A stretch of DNA of 29,352 bases from an uncultured Solirubrobacterales bacterium (GCA_903959665.1 CAJBXY010000224.1:1-29352), one strand, 5' to 3'. Shown: positions 7,878-16,413, counted from the first letter of the stretch. The notes: generated by a model not told the origin, from the sequence alone. Numbers and translations: made by a program.

Positions 7878-10004
7878 GTGGATAAGAGCCCTCGCGGACT
7901 AGGCGACGGCGAGCCGTTGGATAAAGCGCAGCTGCTCGCCGCTCCGCTGCGCTGGCCTTCGGAGAAGGCGCTAGCCGAACGCCCAAAATTTGGTGGCCGC
8001 AAGGCCGACGAAGGCGCAGAGCATCTTGGTTTGACGACCGTCGGGGCGCTACTCGAGCACCTCCCGCGCGATCGCCGCGAGGCGCGCACGGTCGCGGCGC
8101 TGGTCGCCGGTGAGCAAGCGACCGTTGTCGTCGAGGTTCGCTCGATCAGTTCGCGGCCGGTCAGGCGCCGCGGAATGCGGCCGCTGGTTGAGGCGCTCGT
8201 CTTCGATCAGACCGGCCCGCTTCAGGTCACCTTCTTCAATCAGCCTTGGCTGGTGAAGAAGTACCCACCTGGAACGCGGCTCGTGCTGCACGGCAGCTAT
8301 GAGGCACGGAACCGCTTCCGCGTCAGCTCCCATGCCCCGACCGCCGAGGAGATCGGGGCCGGCGATGACGTCGCCCACTATCCGGCCGCGGAGGGGCTGT
8401 CATCGACTCAGATCCTCGCTGTCGTTCGCGAGCACCTCGCTGCTGCCCGGCTCGCCCCGGACCCGCTGCCCGGTCGGCTCCGCGCGCGCCATCGCCTAGC
8501 GGACATGCCGTCGGCGCTCTTGGCTGGCCACGCCGGGCAGCTCGAACCGGCACGCCAGCGCCTGGCCTTCGATGAGCTCCTTTACGTGCAGCTCGACCTG
8601 CTGCGCCGTCGCGCGCGCCGCGCCGAGCAGTTGACAGCGCCTCAGCTTGCGCAGGAGGGGGAGGGTGATCTCGTCGACGGTTGGATCGCGCAGCAACTCC
8701 CGTTTGAGCTGACCGGCGACCAAGAGCGCGCCGTCGGCGTGGTCCTCGGCGACATTGCGCGCGGTCACCCGATGCAGCGATTGCTGATGGGAGAGGTTGG
8801 CTCGGGTAAGACGGTCGTCGCACTTGCAGCGATGTTGCGGGCCGTATCGAACGGTCATCAAGCAGCGCTGATGGCGCCGACTGAGACGCTCGCCAACCAG
8901 CACTTCGCGACGCTTCAGGAGCTGATGCCAGGCCAGGCCGTTCCGATTGCGCTGCTGACCGGTTCAACGCCGGCCGCTAGGCGCCGTGATCTCTTAGGAA
9001 AGCTGGCATCAGGGGAGCTCGGAATAGTGGTCGGCACGCACGCCTTAATCGAAGACGACGTGCTCTTCAGCAGGCTCGCTGTTGTCGTTGTCGATGAGCA
9101 GCACCGCTTCGGCGTCCGTCAGCGAACCGCGCTCGACGCCAAGGCCGCCGGTCCGGCAGGGAGCGCGGCCCCTCACGTGCTGCACATGACGGCGACGCCG
9201 ATTCCGCGGACGCTCGCGCTGCTTGGCTACGGCGACCTTGACGTGACCGAGCTGCGCGAGTTGCCGAAGGGCCGCGAGCCGATCGCAACCCACCTTGCCT
9301 CCGGCGAGCGCGACCGCGCGCGCGCCTATGAACGGATCCGCGAGGAGCTGCGAGCCGGCCGCCAGGCTTACGTCGTCTGCCCGCTGGTCGAAGAGTCCGA
9401 GGCGCTCGCGGCGCGCGCGGCGAGCGCAGAGTACGAGCGGCTCAGCGCCGAGGAGTTCGCAGATTTCAACGTCGCGCTGATCCACGGGCAGATGCCTTCG
9501 GCGCAGAAGGCCGAAGCGATGCGCAGCTTCAAGGCTGGCGAAGTTGACGTGCTTGTCGCCACGACGGTGATCGAAGTTGGCGTCGATGTTCCAAATGCGA
9601 CCGTGATGCTGATCGAAAACGCCGAGCGCTACGGCCTCTCTCAGCTGCACCAGCTGCGAGGGAGGATCGGGCGCGGCGAGCACGCATCTGTCTGCATCTG
9701 CTTTGGGCCGAAAGAATCGGAGCGGCTCTCCGCCTTCTCTAGCTGGAACGACGGCTTCAAATTGGCCGAGGTAGATCTGCAGATCCGCGGCGAAGGAGAG
9801 CTGACAGGCACCCGTCAGTCAGGGATGGCGGCCTTTCGCTTCGCCTCGATGCCGGAAGATGGCGAGCTGCTGGAGCGCGCTCGCCTCAGCGCGCGCGAGA
9901 TCCTCGAGGCCGACCCAGAGCTGCTGCTTGCCGAGCACGTTCCGCTGCGCGAGGCGATGGAGCGGGCGAGGGGTTCGTTGCTGGCGCCAACGATTCCAGC
10001 CTGA
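7878..10004 (+). CDS. recG: ATP-dependent DNA helicase RecG
   Basis: RecG rewinds and reverses stalled replication forks and processes branched DNA. The 708-residue protein has an N-terminal wedge/OB domain (about 45-230; VGALLEHLPRDRRE opens it), then a superfamily 2 helicase core. Walker A is GEVGSGKT near 305-312, with GDQERAV shortly before it. Motif II is DEQH near 406-409 in VVVVDEQHRFGVRQR, and motif III is TATPIPRTLAL. Motif VI is QLRGRIGRGEH in the second core domain. The start is a GTG 14 nt after the previous stop; a later start would still leave a full RecG. The end overlaps rsmD by one base. Confidence 0.96.
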   Translation: MDKSPRGLGDGEPLDKAQLLAAPLRWPSEKALAERPKFGGRKADEGAEHLGLTTVGALLEHLPRDRREARTVAALVAGEQATVVVEVRSISSRPVRRRGMRPLVEALVFDQTGPLQVTFFNQPWLVKKYPPGTRLVLHGSYEARNRFRVSSHAPTAEEIGAGDDVAHYPAAEGLSSTQILAVVREHLAAARLAPDPLPGRLRARHRLADMPSALLAGHAGQLEPARQRLAFDELLYVQLDLLRRRARRAEQLTAPQLAQEGEGDLVDGWIAQQLPFELTGDQERAVGVVLGDIARGHPMQRLLMGEVGSGKTVVALAAMLRAVSNGHQAALMAPTETLANQHFATLQELMPGQAVPIALLTGSTPAARRRDLLGKLASGELGIVVGTHALIEDDVLFSRLAVVVVDEQHRFGVRQRTALDAKAAGPAGSAAPHVLHMTATPIPRTLALLGYGDLDVTELRELPKGREPIATHLASGERDRARAYERIREELRAGRQAYVVCPLVEESEALAARAASAEYERLSAEEFADFNVALIHGQMPSAQKAEAMRSFKAGEVDVLVATTVIEVGVDVPNATVMLIENAERYGLSQLHQLRGRIGRGEHASVCICFGPKESERLSAFSSWNDGFKLAEVDLQIRGEGELTGTRQSGMAAFRFASMPEDGELLERARLSAREILEADPELLLAEHVPLREAMERARGSLLAPTIPA

Positions 10005-10543
10005 TGCGGGTGATCGCGGGAAGACTTGGCGGCCGCAGGCTGCAGTCGCCGCCCAGCTCGGTGACGCGGCCGACCAGCGACCGCGTCCGCGAAGCGCTGT
10101 TCGCGACGCTCGGCCCGATCGACGGACTTAGCGTGCTCGATCTCTTCGCCGGCTCCGGCGCGCTGGCAATCGAGGCGCTCTCGCGCGGCGCGTCCCACGC
10201 CGTCTTGGTTGAACGGGACCGCGTTGCGGCGAAGGTGATTGCACAGAACCTCGAAGCGCTTGGGCTCGCCGAGCCGGTGGCGCGGCTGGTTCGAGGCAGC
10301 GCGAAGAGAGCGCTCGCGCAGGCGGCAAGGGCCGCTGAGAGCTACGATCTACTCTTCCTTGACCCTCCATACCGTCAGGCGGCGGCGCTTGGCGGCGACA
10401 CTGTGAAGCTGATCGAGCCAATTCTCGCGCCATCTGCGAGAGTTGTGACCGAAAGCGACCGGCGCCAGCCGTTTGAGCTTGATCTTGCGATGATCGACGA
10501 ACGCCGCTACGGCGACACCCTGATACGAATTCACCAACGATGA
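10004..10543 (+). CDS. rsmD: 16S rRNA (guanine966-N2)-methyltransferase RsmD
   Basis: The 179-residue SAM-dependent enzyme methylates G966 of 16S rRNA in the assembled small subunit. It opens with MRVIAGRLGGRRL, typical of RsmD. The SAM-binding glycine loop is DLFAGSGALAIEALSRGA at 46-63, with an acidic residue at the next strand end (VERD, 69-72). The catalytic (D/N)PPY motif is DPPY at 120-123. The ATG shares a base with the recG TGA, and the gene overlaps coaD by 4 nt, so the three genes form one translationally coupled unit. rsmD followed by coaD is a very common bacterial pair. Confidence 0.95.
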   Translation: MRVIAGRLGGRRLQSPPSSVTRPTSDRVREALFATLGPIDGLSVLDLFAGSGALAIEALSRGASHAVLVERDRVAAKVIAQNLEALGLAEPVARLVRGSAKRALAQAARAAESYDLLFLDPPYRQAAALGGDTVKLIEPILAPSARVVTESDRRQPFELDLAMIDERRYGDTLIRIHQR

Positions 10544-11037
10544 CCAACTCCAAGAAGATCGCAGTCTGCCCAGGTTCCTATGACCCGATAACTCGCGGCC
10601 ACACCGACGTGATCGCGCGCGCCGCCGAGATCTTCGACGAGGTTGTTGTAGCGGTCGTCAACCACCCGGTGCGCAAAGGCTCAACGCTCTTCAGCCTTGA
10701 TGAGCGAATCGGCTTCATTGAGGACGCGACGACAGAGCTATCGAATGTGCGCGCCGCGCCGTTTGACACGTTGATCGTCGACTTCGCTCGCGAGATTGGG
10801 GCGAAGACGATCGTCAAGGGACTTCGCGCTATCTCCGACTTCGAATACGAAACCGAGATGAACCAACTAAACCGCCAGCAGGCTCCCGATGTAGAGTCGC
10901 TCTACATGATGGCCAGCCCGCAATTCAGTTTCATCAGTTCCAGCGGAATCAAGGAATTGGCGATCTTCGGTGGGAACATCGACGAACTGGTCACACCAAA
11001 AGTTGCAGCCCGACTGAAGGAAGAACTCGCTCGCTAG
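10540..11037 (+). CDS. coaD: Phosphopantetheine adenylyltransferase
   Basis: CoaD transfers AMP from ATP to 4'-phosphopantetheine, the fourth step of coenzyme A synthesis. The 165-residue protein has the nucleotidyltransferase (T/H)XGH motif as TRGH at 18-21 inside PGSYDPITRGH. It also has KGLRAISDFEYETEMNQLN for substrate binding and the late ISSSGIKELA motif that replaces ISSTXXR of related enzymes. Length is normal for the family (about 160). It overlaps rsmD by ATGA and precedes the SepIVA-like gene by 16 nt. Confidence 0.96.
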   Translation: MTNSKKIAVCPGSYDPITRGHTDVIARAAEIFDEVVVAVVNHPVRKGSTLFSLDERIGFIEDATTELSNVRAAPFDTLIVDFAREIGAKTIVKGLRAISDFEYETEMNQLNRQQAPDVESLYMMASPQFSFISSSGIKELAIFGGNIDELVTPKVAARLKEELAR

Positions 11038-11053
11038 CGAAAGGCACCGTGCT

Positions 11054-11521
11054 ATGGACGTTCTCGTACTAATCGACAAACTTGATGATCTGATCCACAA
11101 CGCCAAGCCGGTGCCGCTCACCGACCAAGTTCGCGTGGACAAAGAGGAGATCTACGACATCCTCGATCAGATGCGCGCCACGATCCCGGAAGAGATCAAG
11201 CAGGCCCGCTGGATCGTCAAGGAGCGCCAAGAGATGCTTGCCGAAGCGAAGCGTGAAGCCGAGCGCGTGATCAAGGAAGGTCACGAAAAGCAGGCACAGC
11301 TAATTGCCGGCGAGGCCGTCACTCGTGAAGCAGAGCGCGGCGCCGACGACATCTTGGAAGAGGCGAAGGTTCGCGAGCGCGAGATTCGCCTTGGCGCCGA
11401 GGATTACGCCGACGAAATTCTCGGCACGCTCGAAACCAACCTTTCGAAGTTCATCTCCGCCGTGCAGCGGGGCCGCGACCGGCTCGCCGGCGCCGATGAC
11501 GACGCAGCTGACGGCCGCTGA
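11054..11521 (+). CDS. SepIVA/DivIVA-like coiled-coil protein
   Basis: The 155-residue protein begins MDVLVLIDKLDDLI, then has a basic-acidic segment and a long alpha-helical coiled coil (about 30-145) rich in Glu, Arg, Lys and Ala, with an acidic end. The first 25 residues resemble the membrane-proximal part of DivIVA-like cell-envelope proteins. In mycobacteria, SepIVA (Rv2927c) lies next to the DUF177 gene and rnc. Here the same neighbours are present, with two other genes inserted before DUF177, so orthology is likely. SepIVA regulates septation and intracellular membrane domains in mycobacteria; a similar role here is inference. An AAAGG ribosome-binding-like site lies about 10 nt before the ATG. 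Automatic pipelines could call it an ATP synthase b-like protein because of the coiled coil; I reject that on context. Confidence 0.75.
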   Translation: MDVLVLIDKLDDLIHNAKPVPLTDQVRVDKEEIYDILDQMRATIPEEIKQARWIVKERQEMLAEAKREAERVIKEGHEKQAQLIAGEAVTREAERGADDILEEAKVREREIRLGAEDYADEILGTLETNLSKFISAVQRGRDRLAGADDDAADGR

Positions 11522-11527
11522 GCTCGC

Positions 11528-12859
11528 TTAGCTAGCCGCGTCTGCGTTCTCGTCTGCGTCGTCCCCGTCGTCCCCGTCGGCACGAGTCAGCTCGCAGATC
11601 GCGTCAAGGTGCTCACGCACGCGGTTAGCCATCTCGTCGACAGAGGCCGAGCTGGCGTCAATTTGAGTCTTTGCGCCGGTCAGCGAAGCCTTAATCTTTT
11701 TTACCGCGGCGAGAGTTTCAAGCGCCTTCTCGGCGGCGTCGGTAACTGCGGCAACGTCAATATCACCGATCTCTTCGCGGGCCATCAGGAGCCGGGCACG
11801 GGCGAGCGCGTACCCGGTCTCTAGCACCAGCGTTGAATCCGAATCGGGGTCGTAGGTGATCACGAGCTTGTCGCCGTGAATCTCCTCGAGGACGCGCGTA
11901 TTGGCGGGCACCTGAGGATCGGTCGGGACAACCAGAACTGCGTAGCCAGCGCTGCGTTGGTGGCGAGCATCGTCAAGCGTCTTAATCATCTTGCTGCGTG
12001 GAAACTCTTTGACATTCTTTGCTTCAAACGCGATTCGCCCTCGCGGCGGCCCGTTCTGGGCCTCAACATCGACAACCACGTCACCCTTCTTGCCGCCACC
12101 CTCGGTCACCTCGCCGACGTGCTCTGAGATGTCACCGCGGCCGTGTGCAATCTCTGCGATTGCGGCCGCCACGCTTTCCTCGTAGGGACGGCCCTTTGCC
12201 GCGCTCTTCGCGTGCTCCGCTGCGAGTGCGTCGGCACCCTTAGCCTCGCCTTCTGCGGCCGCCATCTTCTGCTGCATCTCGTTTAGCGTCCGCGTCATTT
12301 CGAGCAGCTGCTTGGACTGAATGTCCGATGCCGTTTTGATCTTTTCGACCGCGGCTTTCTGAAACTGATTTAGCGGGTTGTTCTCGTCATCGGCGGTGAA
12401 TTGCTTCGTCAGCGCTTCACGGTGGGTGCGTAGCATCTCTTGAACCAACGCTTCGACCTTCTTCTGCACGGCCGTGCTCGAATTCTCACCGAAGTATTGA
12501 TCAAGCAGCTTCGGCAGTAGGCCGGCGTCGGCGTCGAAGGTGGCGTCGATCTTCTCCTTGAAGCCTTCGCTGACCTTCTGGGCGCTCTCGTTGAACTGCT
12601 GCTCGACCTCGTGGGCTTGGCGCTCGAACTCGGCCTTTACGAATTCGGTATCCGATGCGGTCTGTTCGCGCTGCAGAATCCGCGCACCGATCTCGATTGC
12701 CTGGCTTACGAGCTCGTCGAGGCTCTCGCCCGCCTGCTCGCGTTCGCGCGCCAGCGTGATCGTTGCTTCGTCGTCAACCGTGAGCCCGTCTATCAGCAGC
12801 TGATCGCCGAGCAGTCTCACCTGCTCAGCCGTGATTGGAGTTATTGGATCCACCGTCAC
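11528..12859 (-). CDS. Coiled-coil protein with a probable PD-(D/E)XK nuclease-like domain, function unknown
   Basis: I do not recognise a named family. With the GTG at 12859 as start (443 residues) the order is: a short N-terminus; a long charged, helical and probably coiled-coil part (about 30-215); a globular domain (about 222-335); a second helical part (about 345-425); and an acidic Asp-rich end. The globular domain starts with KGRPYEESV, then has GKKGDVVVDVE and GRIAFEAKN. Asp260, Glu279 and Lys281 give the D-x18-E-x-K spacing of PD-(D/E)XK nucleases, with Glu227/228 as a possible first acidic residue. A coiled coil joined to such a domain recalls RmuC, but the motifs differ. A TTG at 12910 would extend it by 17 residues. 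I prefer 12859 because a TACGGT hexamer lies 9 nt before it. It converges on the SepIVA-like gene (6-nt gap) and is antisense to the local gene order. Confidence 0.72.
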   Translation of the reverse strand: MTVDPITPITAEQVRLLGDQLLIDGLTVDDEATITLAREREQAGESLDELVSQAIEIGARILQREQTASDTEFVKAEFERQAHEVEQQFNESAQKVSEGFKEKIDATFDADAGLLPKLLDQYFGENSSTAVQKKVEALVQEMLRTHREALTKQFTADDENNPLNQFQKAAVEKIKTASDIQSKQLLEMTRTLNEMQQKMAAAEGEAKGADALAAEHAKSAAKGRPYEESVAAAIAEIAHGRGDISEHVGEVTEGGGKKGDVVVDVEAQNGPPRGRIAFEAKNVKEFPRSKMIKTLDDARHQRSAGYAVLVVPTDPQVPANTRVLEEIHGDKLVITYDPDSDSTLVLETGYALARARLLMAREEIGDIDVAAVTDAAEKALETLAAVKKIKASLTGAKTQIDASSASVDEMANRVREHLDAICELTRADGDDGDDADENADAAS

Positions 12860-12868
12860 CTTGGTTGC

Positions 12869-12874
12869 ACCGTA
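12869..12874 (-). promoter_or_regulatory. Putative -10 element (TACGGT) of the coiled-coil nuclease-like gene
   Basis: On the minus strand TACGGT is followed by 9 nt and then GTG-ACG-GTG. The spacing fits a leaderless start at 12859; an AAGG just before could instead serve a start at 12853. Confidence 0.35.
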
Positions 12875-12938
12875 CGCGCAGCTTCTGACAGATCGCAGGG
12901 CGCTTTGCAACGTGGCCGTGCCACGGCGGCGCGCTCGC

Positions 12939-12944
12939 TACGCT
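12939..12944 (+). promoter_or_regulatory. Putative -10 element (TACGCT) of the acyl-CoA synthetase
   Basis: TACGCT is followed by GCCG and two adjacent ATG codons at 12949 and 12952. Usual -10 to +1 spacing would favour the second ATG. It lies in a short divergent region shared with the minus-strand gene. Confidence 0.35.
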
Positions 12945-12948
12945 GCCG

Positions 12949-14562
12949 ATGATGCGCGAACGGATTGAAGAGGCGGTATTCGTTGCGCGAACATTTGCCC
13001 GGGCCGGCATGGTGAGGCCGGAGAATCCGCTGCGTCTAGCGAAGTCGGTTGATCTGCTCCGCCGCTGGGGAACCTCGATCGCCGGCGGCTACGCCAGCGC
13101 CGCGGCCCGTCGCCCGAACGCGACTGCGCTGATTGACGATGCCGGCGCACTGAGCTACGGCGAGCTTGATCGCCAGGCAAACCAGTTGGCGCGCGGGCTC
13201 AGCGCCGCCGGGGTCGGCGCTGGCGATGGAATCGCCGTGCTCTGCCGCAACCATCGCTACTTCGTCGAGGTGACGATTGCCGCCGACAGAATAGGTGCTC
13301 ACCTGATCTTCCTCAACACGATGTTCGCAGCGCCACAGGTGAGCGAGGTCTGCGATCAGGAGCGACCGTCCGCAATTGTCTACGACGACGAGTTCAGCGA
13401 AACGGTTGCCGCTGCAAGCGACGGCAGGCTCTGTTTTGTTGCCTGGGCCGAGCGTCGAGGCAGCGGGCCGGACCGCACTCTCGATCAGCTCCGCGCCGGT
13501 CGGTCGAGCGAGCCGCTCGATCCACCGTCATCGCCGGGGCGGATCATCATCCTCACGAGCGGTACGACCGGCACGCCGAAGGGCGCGCAGCGCGAACAGC
13601 CAAGCTCGCTCGCTCCAGCGGCCTCGCTGATCGACGTTATTCCGTTGCGCGCTCGCGAAATCACGCTGATCGCGCCGCCGCTCTTTCACTCCTGGGGAAT
13701 GGCTCACTTCTCGCTGGCGTTGATGCTCGGCTCAACGATCGTCTTGCAGCGCGGCTTCGATCCCCAGCGGTCGCTGGTCGCCGCCGCGCGCCACGGTGCT
13801 AGCGCGCTAGTGGTTGTGCCGGTGATGCTCCAGCGGATGGTTGACCTTCCGGCCGACGCCCTGATTGGGGTCGATCTCTCACGACTGAAGGTGATCGCCG
13901 CGAGCGGCAGCGCGCTCCCCGGTGAGCTTGCGCTGCGCGCAATGGATCGCTTTGGCGAGATCCTCTACAACCTCTACGGCTCGACAGAGGTCGCTTGGGC
14001 GACGGTCGCCGGCCCGGAAGATCTGCGCGCCGCGCCGGGAACTGCCGGCCGGCCGCCGCGTGGGACGGTCGTACAGCTCTTTGACGACCAAGACCGGCCG
14101 GTGAGTGAAGTCGGCCTAAGCGGCCGGATCTTCGTCGGCAACGGGCTCGGCTTTGAGGGTTACACCGGCGGCCAGACCAAGCAGCAGATCTCGGGGCTGA
14201 TGTCGGCCGGTGACGTCGGCCACTTCGACTCGGAGGGGCGGCTCTTTATCGATGGTCGCGACGACGAGATGATCGTCTCCGGCGGCGAGAATGTCTTCCC
14301 GCGCGAGGTGGAGGATCTGCTGGCCGACCATCCTGGGGTGGCCGAAGCTGCGGTGATCGGCGTCGTTGATGCGCAGTGGGGCCAGCGACTAAGGGCCTTC
14401 GTCGTCGTGCGCGGCGCGAACGGGCCGGATCAAGCCGAGCTCCAAGAGCTCGTTCGCGATCGACTCGCCCGCTACAAGGTGCCCCGCGAGGTGCTCTTCA
14501 TCGACGAGCTCCCGCGCAACGCGACCGGCAAGGTGCTGCGCCGAGAGCTCAGCAGCGACTGA
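12949..14562 (+). CDS. Acyl-CoA synthetase (ANL superfamily, FadD-like)
   Basis: The 537-residue enzyme should activate a carboxylic acid, probably a fatty acid, to an acyl-AMP and then an acyl-CoA. The ATP P-loop motif is ILTSGTTGTPKG near 202-213; NLYGSTEVAWA near 341-351 matches the A5 motif. The hinge region is DGRDDEMIVSGGENVFP near 435-451, and the catalytic Lys528 lies in RNATGKVLRREL. The first 45 residues (basic, Leu-rich) are unlike a plain ANL core and resemble mycobacterial FadD proteins. Chain-length preference cannot be told. It interrupts the SepIVA-DUF177 neighbourhood and is divergent from the nuclease-like gene. The start may be the second ATG at 12952. Confidence 0.93.
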   Translation: MMRERIEEAVFVARTFARAGMVRPENPLRLAKSVDLLRRWGTSIAGGYASAAARRPNATALIDDAGALSYGELDRQANQLARGLSAAGVGAGDGIAVLCRNHRYFVEVTIAADRIGAHLIFLNTMFAAPQVSEVCDQERPSAIVYDDEFSETVAAASDGRLCFVAWAERRGSGPDRTLDQLRAGRSSEPLDPPSSPGRIIILTSGTTGTPKGAQREQPSSLAPAASLIDVIPLRAREITLIAPPLFHSWGMAHFSLALMLGSTIVLQRGFDPQRSLVAAARHGASALVVVPVMLQRMVDLPADALIGVDLSRLKVIAASGSALPGELALRAMDRFGEILYNLYGSTEVAWATVAGPEDLRAAPGTAGRPPRGTVVQLFDDQDRPVSEVGLSGRIFVGNGLGFEGYTGGQTKQQISGLMSAGDVGHFDSEGRLFIDGRDDEMIVSGGENVFPREVEDLLADHPGVAEAAVIGVVDAQWGQRLRAFVVVRGANGPDQAELQELVRDRLARYKVPREVLFIDELPRNATGKVLRRELSSD

Positions 14563-14590
14563 GCGGTTTCGCGCTGCCGGCGCGAAGCTC

Positions 14591-14596
14591 TAATCT
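14591..14596 (+). promoter_or_regulatory. Putative -10 element (TAATCT) of the DUF177 gene
   Basis: TAATCT lies 7 nt before the ATG at 14604, so the transcript is predicted to begin at or next to the start codon. This supports 14604 over longer in-frame starts inside the previous gene. Confidence 0.5.
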
Positions 14597-14603
14597 GCAG
14601 CCG

Positions 14604-15119
14604 ATGGCGAGCGACTCGGAGAGCTTCGATCTGGCGATTCTTGGGCTGAGCGCTGGCGACGGCAAACGGCTTGAGCTCGAGGCTCAGCTAGGCGAATTCG
14701 AGTTTGCCGGCGAGCCGTATCGGCCCGAGCCGCAGCCGTGCCCGGTGGTCGTCGACGTAACACGGATGAACGGTGACGGTTGGGCGCTAAAGCTGGCCTT
14801 CGAGACGACGATGCGCGGGACCTGCATGCGTTGTTTAGGGCCGGCCGAGCGAGCAATCACGGTCGAGGTGCGTGAGGTTGATCAGCTAGACGGGGGAGAG
14901 GAGCTTGATAGCCCGTACATCGATCGGTCGGTCGTCTCGCTAGACAGGTGGGCTCACGATTCGCTCGCACTTGCGCTGCCAACGCAGGTGATCTGCAAAC
15001 CTCAGTGCTTGGGTCTCTGCCCGACCTGCGGGATCGACTTGAACGCCGATCCAAGCCACGAGCACGAGCCCAGCAAGGACCCACGCTGGTCGAAACTAGA
15101 CGAACTGAAGTTCGACTGA
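14604..15119 (+). CDS. YceD/DUF177 family protein, large-subunit rRNA accumulation factor
   Basis: The 171-residue protein belongs to DUF177, whose Escherichia coli and plant members are needed for normal 23S rRNA accumulation. It has RGTCMRCLGPAE, with Cys74 and Cys77, in the middle. The C-terminal part has a Cys cluster at 131, 135, 139 and 142 in CKPQCLGLCPTCG, a likely metal site that is typical of the actinobacterial form. DUF177 directly before rpmF is one of the most conserved bacterial gene pairs, and it is kept here. The reading frame stays open upstream into the synthetase gene, but those extra residues overlap another coding frame. Confidence 0.92.
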   Translation: MASDSESFDLAILGLSAGDGKRLELEAQLGEFEFAGEPYRPEPQPCPVVVDVTRMNGDGWALKLAFETTMRGTCMRCLGPAERAITVEVREVDQLDGGEELDSPYIDRSVVSLDRWAHDSLALALPTQVICKPQCLGLCPTCGIDLNADPSHEHEPSKDPRWSKLDELKFD

Positions 15120-15143
15120 GCGCGGCTCTTTTCGCCGGTTCGC

Positions 15144-15149
15144 TATCTT
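15144..15149 (+). promoter_or_regulatory. Putative -10 element (TATCTT) of rpmF
   Basis: TATCTT ends 10 nt before the rpmF ATG. It would give rpmF-plsX-acpP-rnc its own near-leaderless promoter within the cluster. Confidence 0.4.
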
Positions 15150-15159
15150 TGAGCGTCGA

Positions 15160-15348
15160 ATGGCCGTTCCTAAGCAACGACAGTCACACAGCCGCACGGC
15201 AAAGCGCCGCGCCCAGCACGGGATCGCCGCGCCGACCGGTGGCGCATGCCCCGAGTGCGGCGCGCCGCGCCTTGCGCACCGTGTCTGCTCGAATTGCGGC
15301 ACCTACGGCGGCCGTTCGATTGTCGCCCCGGCCAACACCGATCAGTAA
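15160..15348 (+). CDS. rpmF: 50S ribosomal protein L32 (zinc-ribbon form)
   Basis: This is a 62-residue large-subunit protein. It begins MAVPKQRQSHSRTAKRRAQ, the family's basic rRNA-binding N-terminus. Cys30, Cys33, Cys43 and Cys46 (CPECG and CSNCG) form the zinc ribbon. It lies 40 nt after DUF177 and 6 nt before plsX, the standard order linking ribosome assembly with fatty acid synthesis genes. Confidence 0.96.
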   Translation: MAVPKQRQSHSRTAKRRAQHGIAAPTGGACPECGAPRLAHRVCSNCGTYGGRSIVAPANTDQ

Positions 15349-15354
15349 CTCTCG

Positions 15355-16413
15355 ATGAGCGTCACCGTCGCGGTTGACGCGAACGGCGCCGATCTCGGAC
15401 CGGCCGAGGTAGCTGCCGGAGCTGCGATTGCCGCAGCGCTCGGAGTGAAGGTGCGCGTCTTCGGCCCCGCCGAGCAGATCGGCGAAGTGGCCGACGGTGT
15501 CGAAGTGGTCGACGCGCCGGTTTCGATCGCGAAAGAGGCGGACCCGGCCCGCGCGGCGCGGTCAACGCCGGACGCTTCGATCGTTCAGGCCGCTCGCGCA
15601 GTGGCCGAAGGCGGCGCTGACGCGCTTGTGAGCGCTGGCGCTACCGGTGCGACGCTGGCGGCCGGGCTTTTCGAGATTAAGCGCGCAAAAGGTATCTACC
15701 GCCCTGCATTGGCGACGCCGGTGCCAATTCCTGGCAGCCCGGTCACGTTGTTGGACGTCGGCGCCAATGTTGAGGTTCGTAGCGAGCATCTAGTTCAGTT
15801 CGCCTTCATGGGCGCCGCGCTGGCGACGACGGTGCTGGGTCAGGAGCGGCCCCGCGTCGCTCTGCTGTCGAACGGCAGCGAGGCCAGCCGTGGAACGGCA
15901 GTCGTAATCGAAGCCGGCGAGCAGCTAGCGGCCGGAACGCATGCAACCTTCGACTTCGTAGGGAACATCGAAGGGAATGACCTGGCGGCCGATCTCGCCG
16001 ACGTGATCGTCACCGACGGCTTCACCGGCAACATCGCGCTGAAGGTGATGGAAGGGATCTCGCAGGCTGTCGTGGGTGGCGTACGCGATGCCGCGAGCAG
16101 TTCAGCTCGCGCAAAGCTCGGCGGCGCGCTGCTGCGCCCGGCGCTGCGTGGCTTTCGCGACGAGATCGACCCCGAAGGCCCTGGCGGCGCCTACATGCTC
16201 GGCTTGAGGCGGCTCGCGGTCGTCTCGCACGGGCGGTTTTCCCGTTACGGCTTCTCCCAAGCGATCCTGCTTGCCGCCCGCGCCGTCAATGGCGATCTCG
16301 TTGGGCGCACCGAGACGATGTTGGAAGCTGGCGGCGCGCTACGCCGTTCGGGCGGCTCCGAGGCGGGCACCCCGTCCGAAGGCGCGGCTAGTTTTCCGCC
16401 AGATGACTCGTGA
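15355..16413 (+). CDS. plsX: Phosphate acyltransferase PlsX
   Basis: PlsX converts acyl-ACP and phosphate into acyl-phosphate, the donor for PlsY in membrane lipid synthesis. The 352-residue protein has the expected landmarks: VDANGADLGPAEVAAGA at the N-terminus, GATGATLAAGLFEIKR, LLDVGANVEVR, LLSNGSEASRGT and VTDGFTGNIALKVMEG. The N-terminal motif is DANGAD where most family members have DAMGGD, a divergence seen directly. The C-terminus has an extra Gly/Ser/Ala-rich tail. The end overlaps acpP by 11 nt, so the two should be translationally coupled. Confidence 0.94.
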   Translation: MSVTVAVDANGADLGPAEVAAGAAIAAALGVKVRVFGPAEQIGEVADGVEVVDAPVSIAKEADPARAARSTPDASIVQAARAVAEGGADALVSAGATGATLAAGLFEIKRAKGIYRPALATPVPIPGSPVTLLDVGANVEVRSEHLVQFAFMGAALATTVLGQERPRVALLSNGSEASRGTAVVIEAGEQLAAGTHATFDFVGNIEGNDLAADLADVIVTDGFTGNIALKVMEGISQAVVGGVRDAASSSARAKLGGALLRPALRGFRDEIDPEGPGGAYMLGLRRLAVVSHGRFSRYGFSQAILLAARAVNGDLVGRTETMLEAGGALRRSGGSEAGTPSEGAASFPPDDS

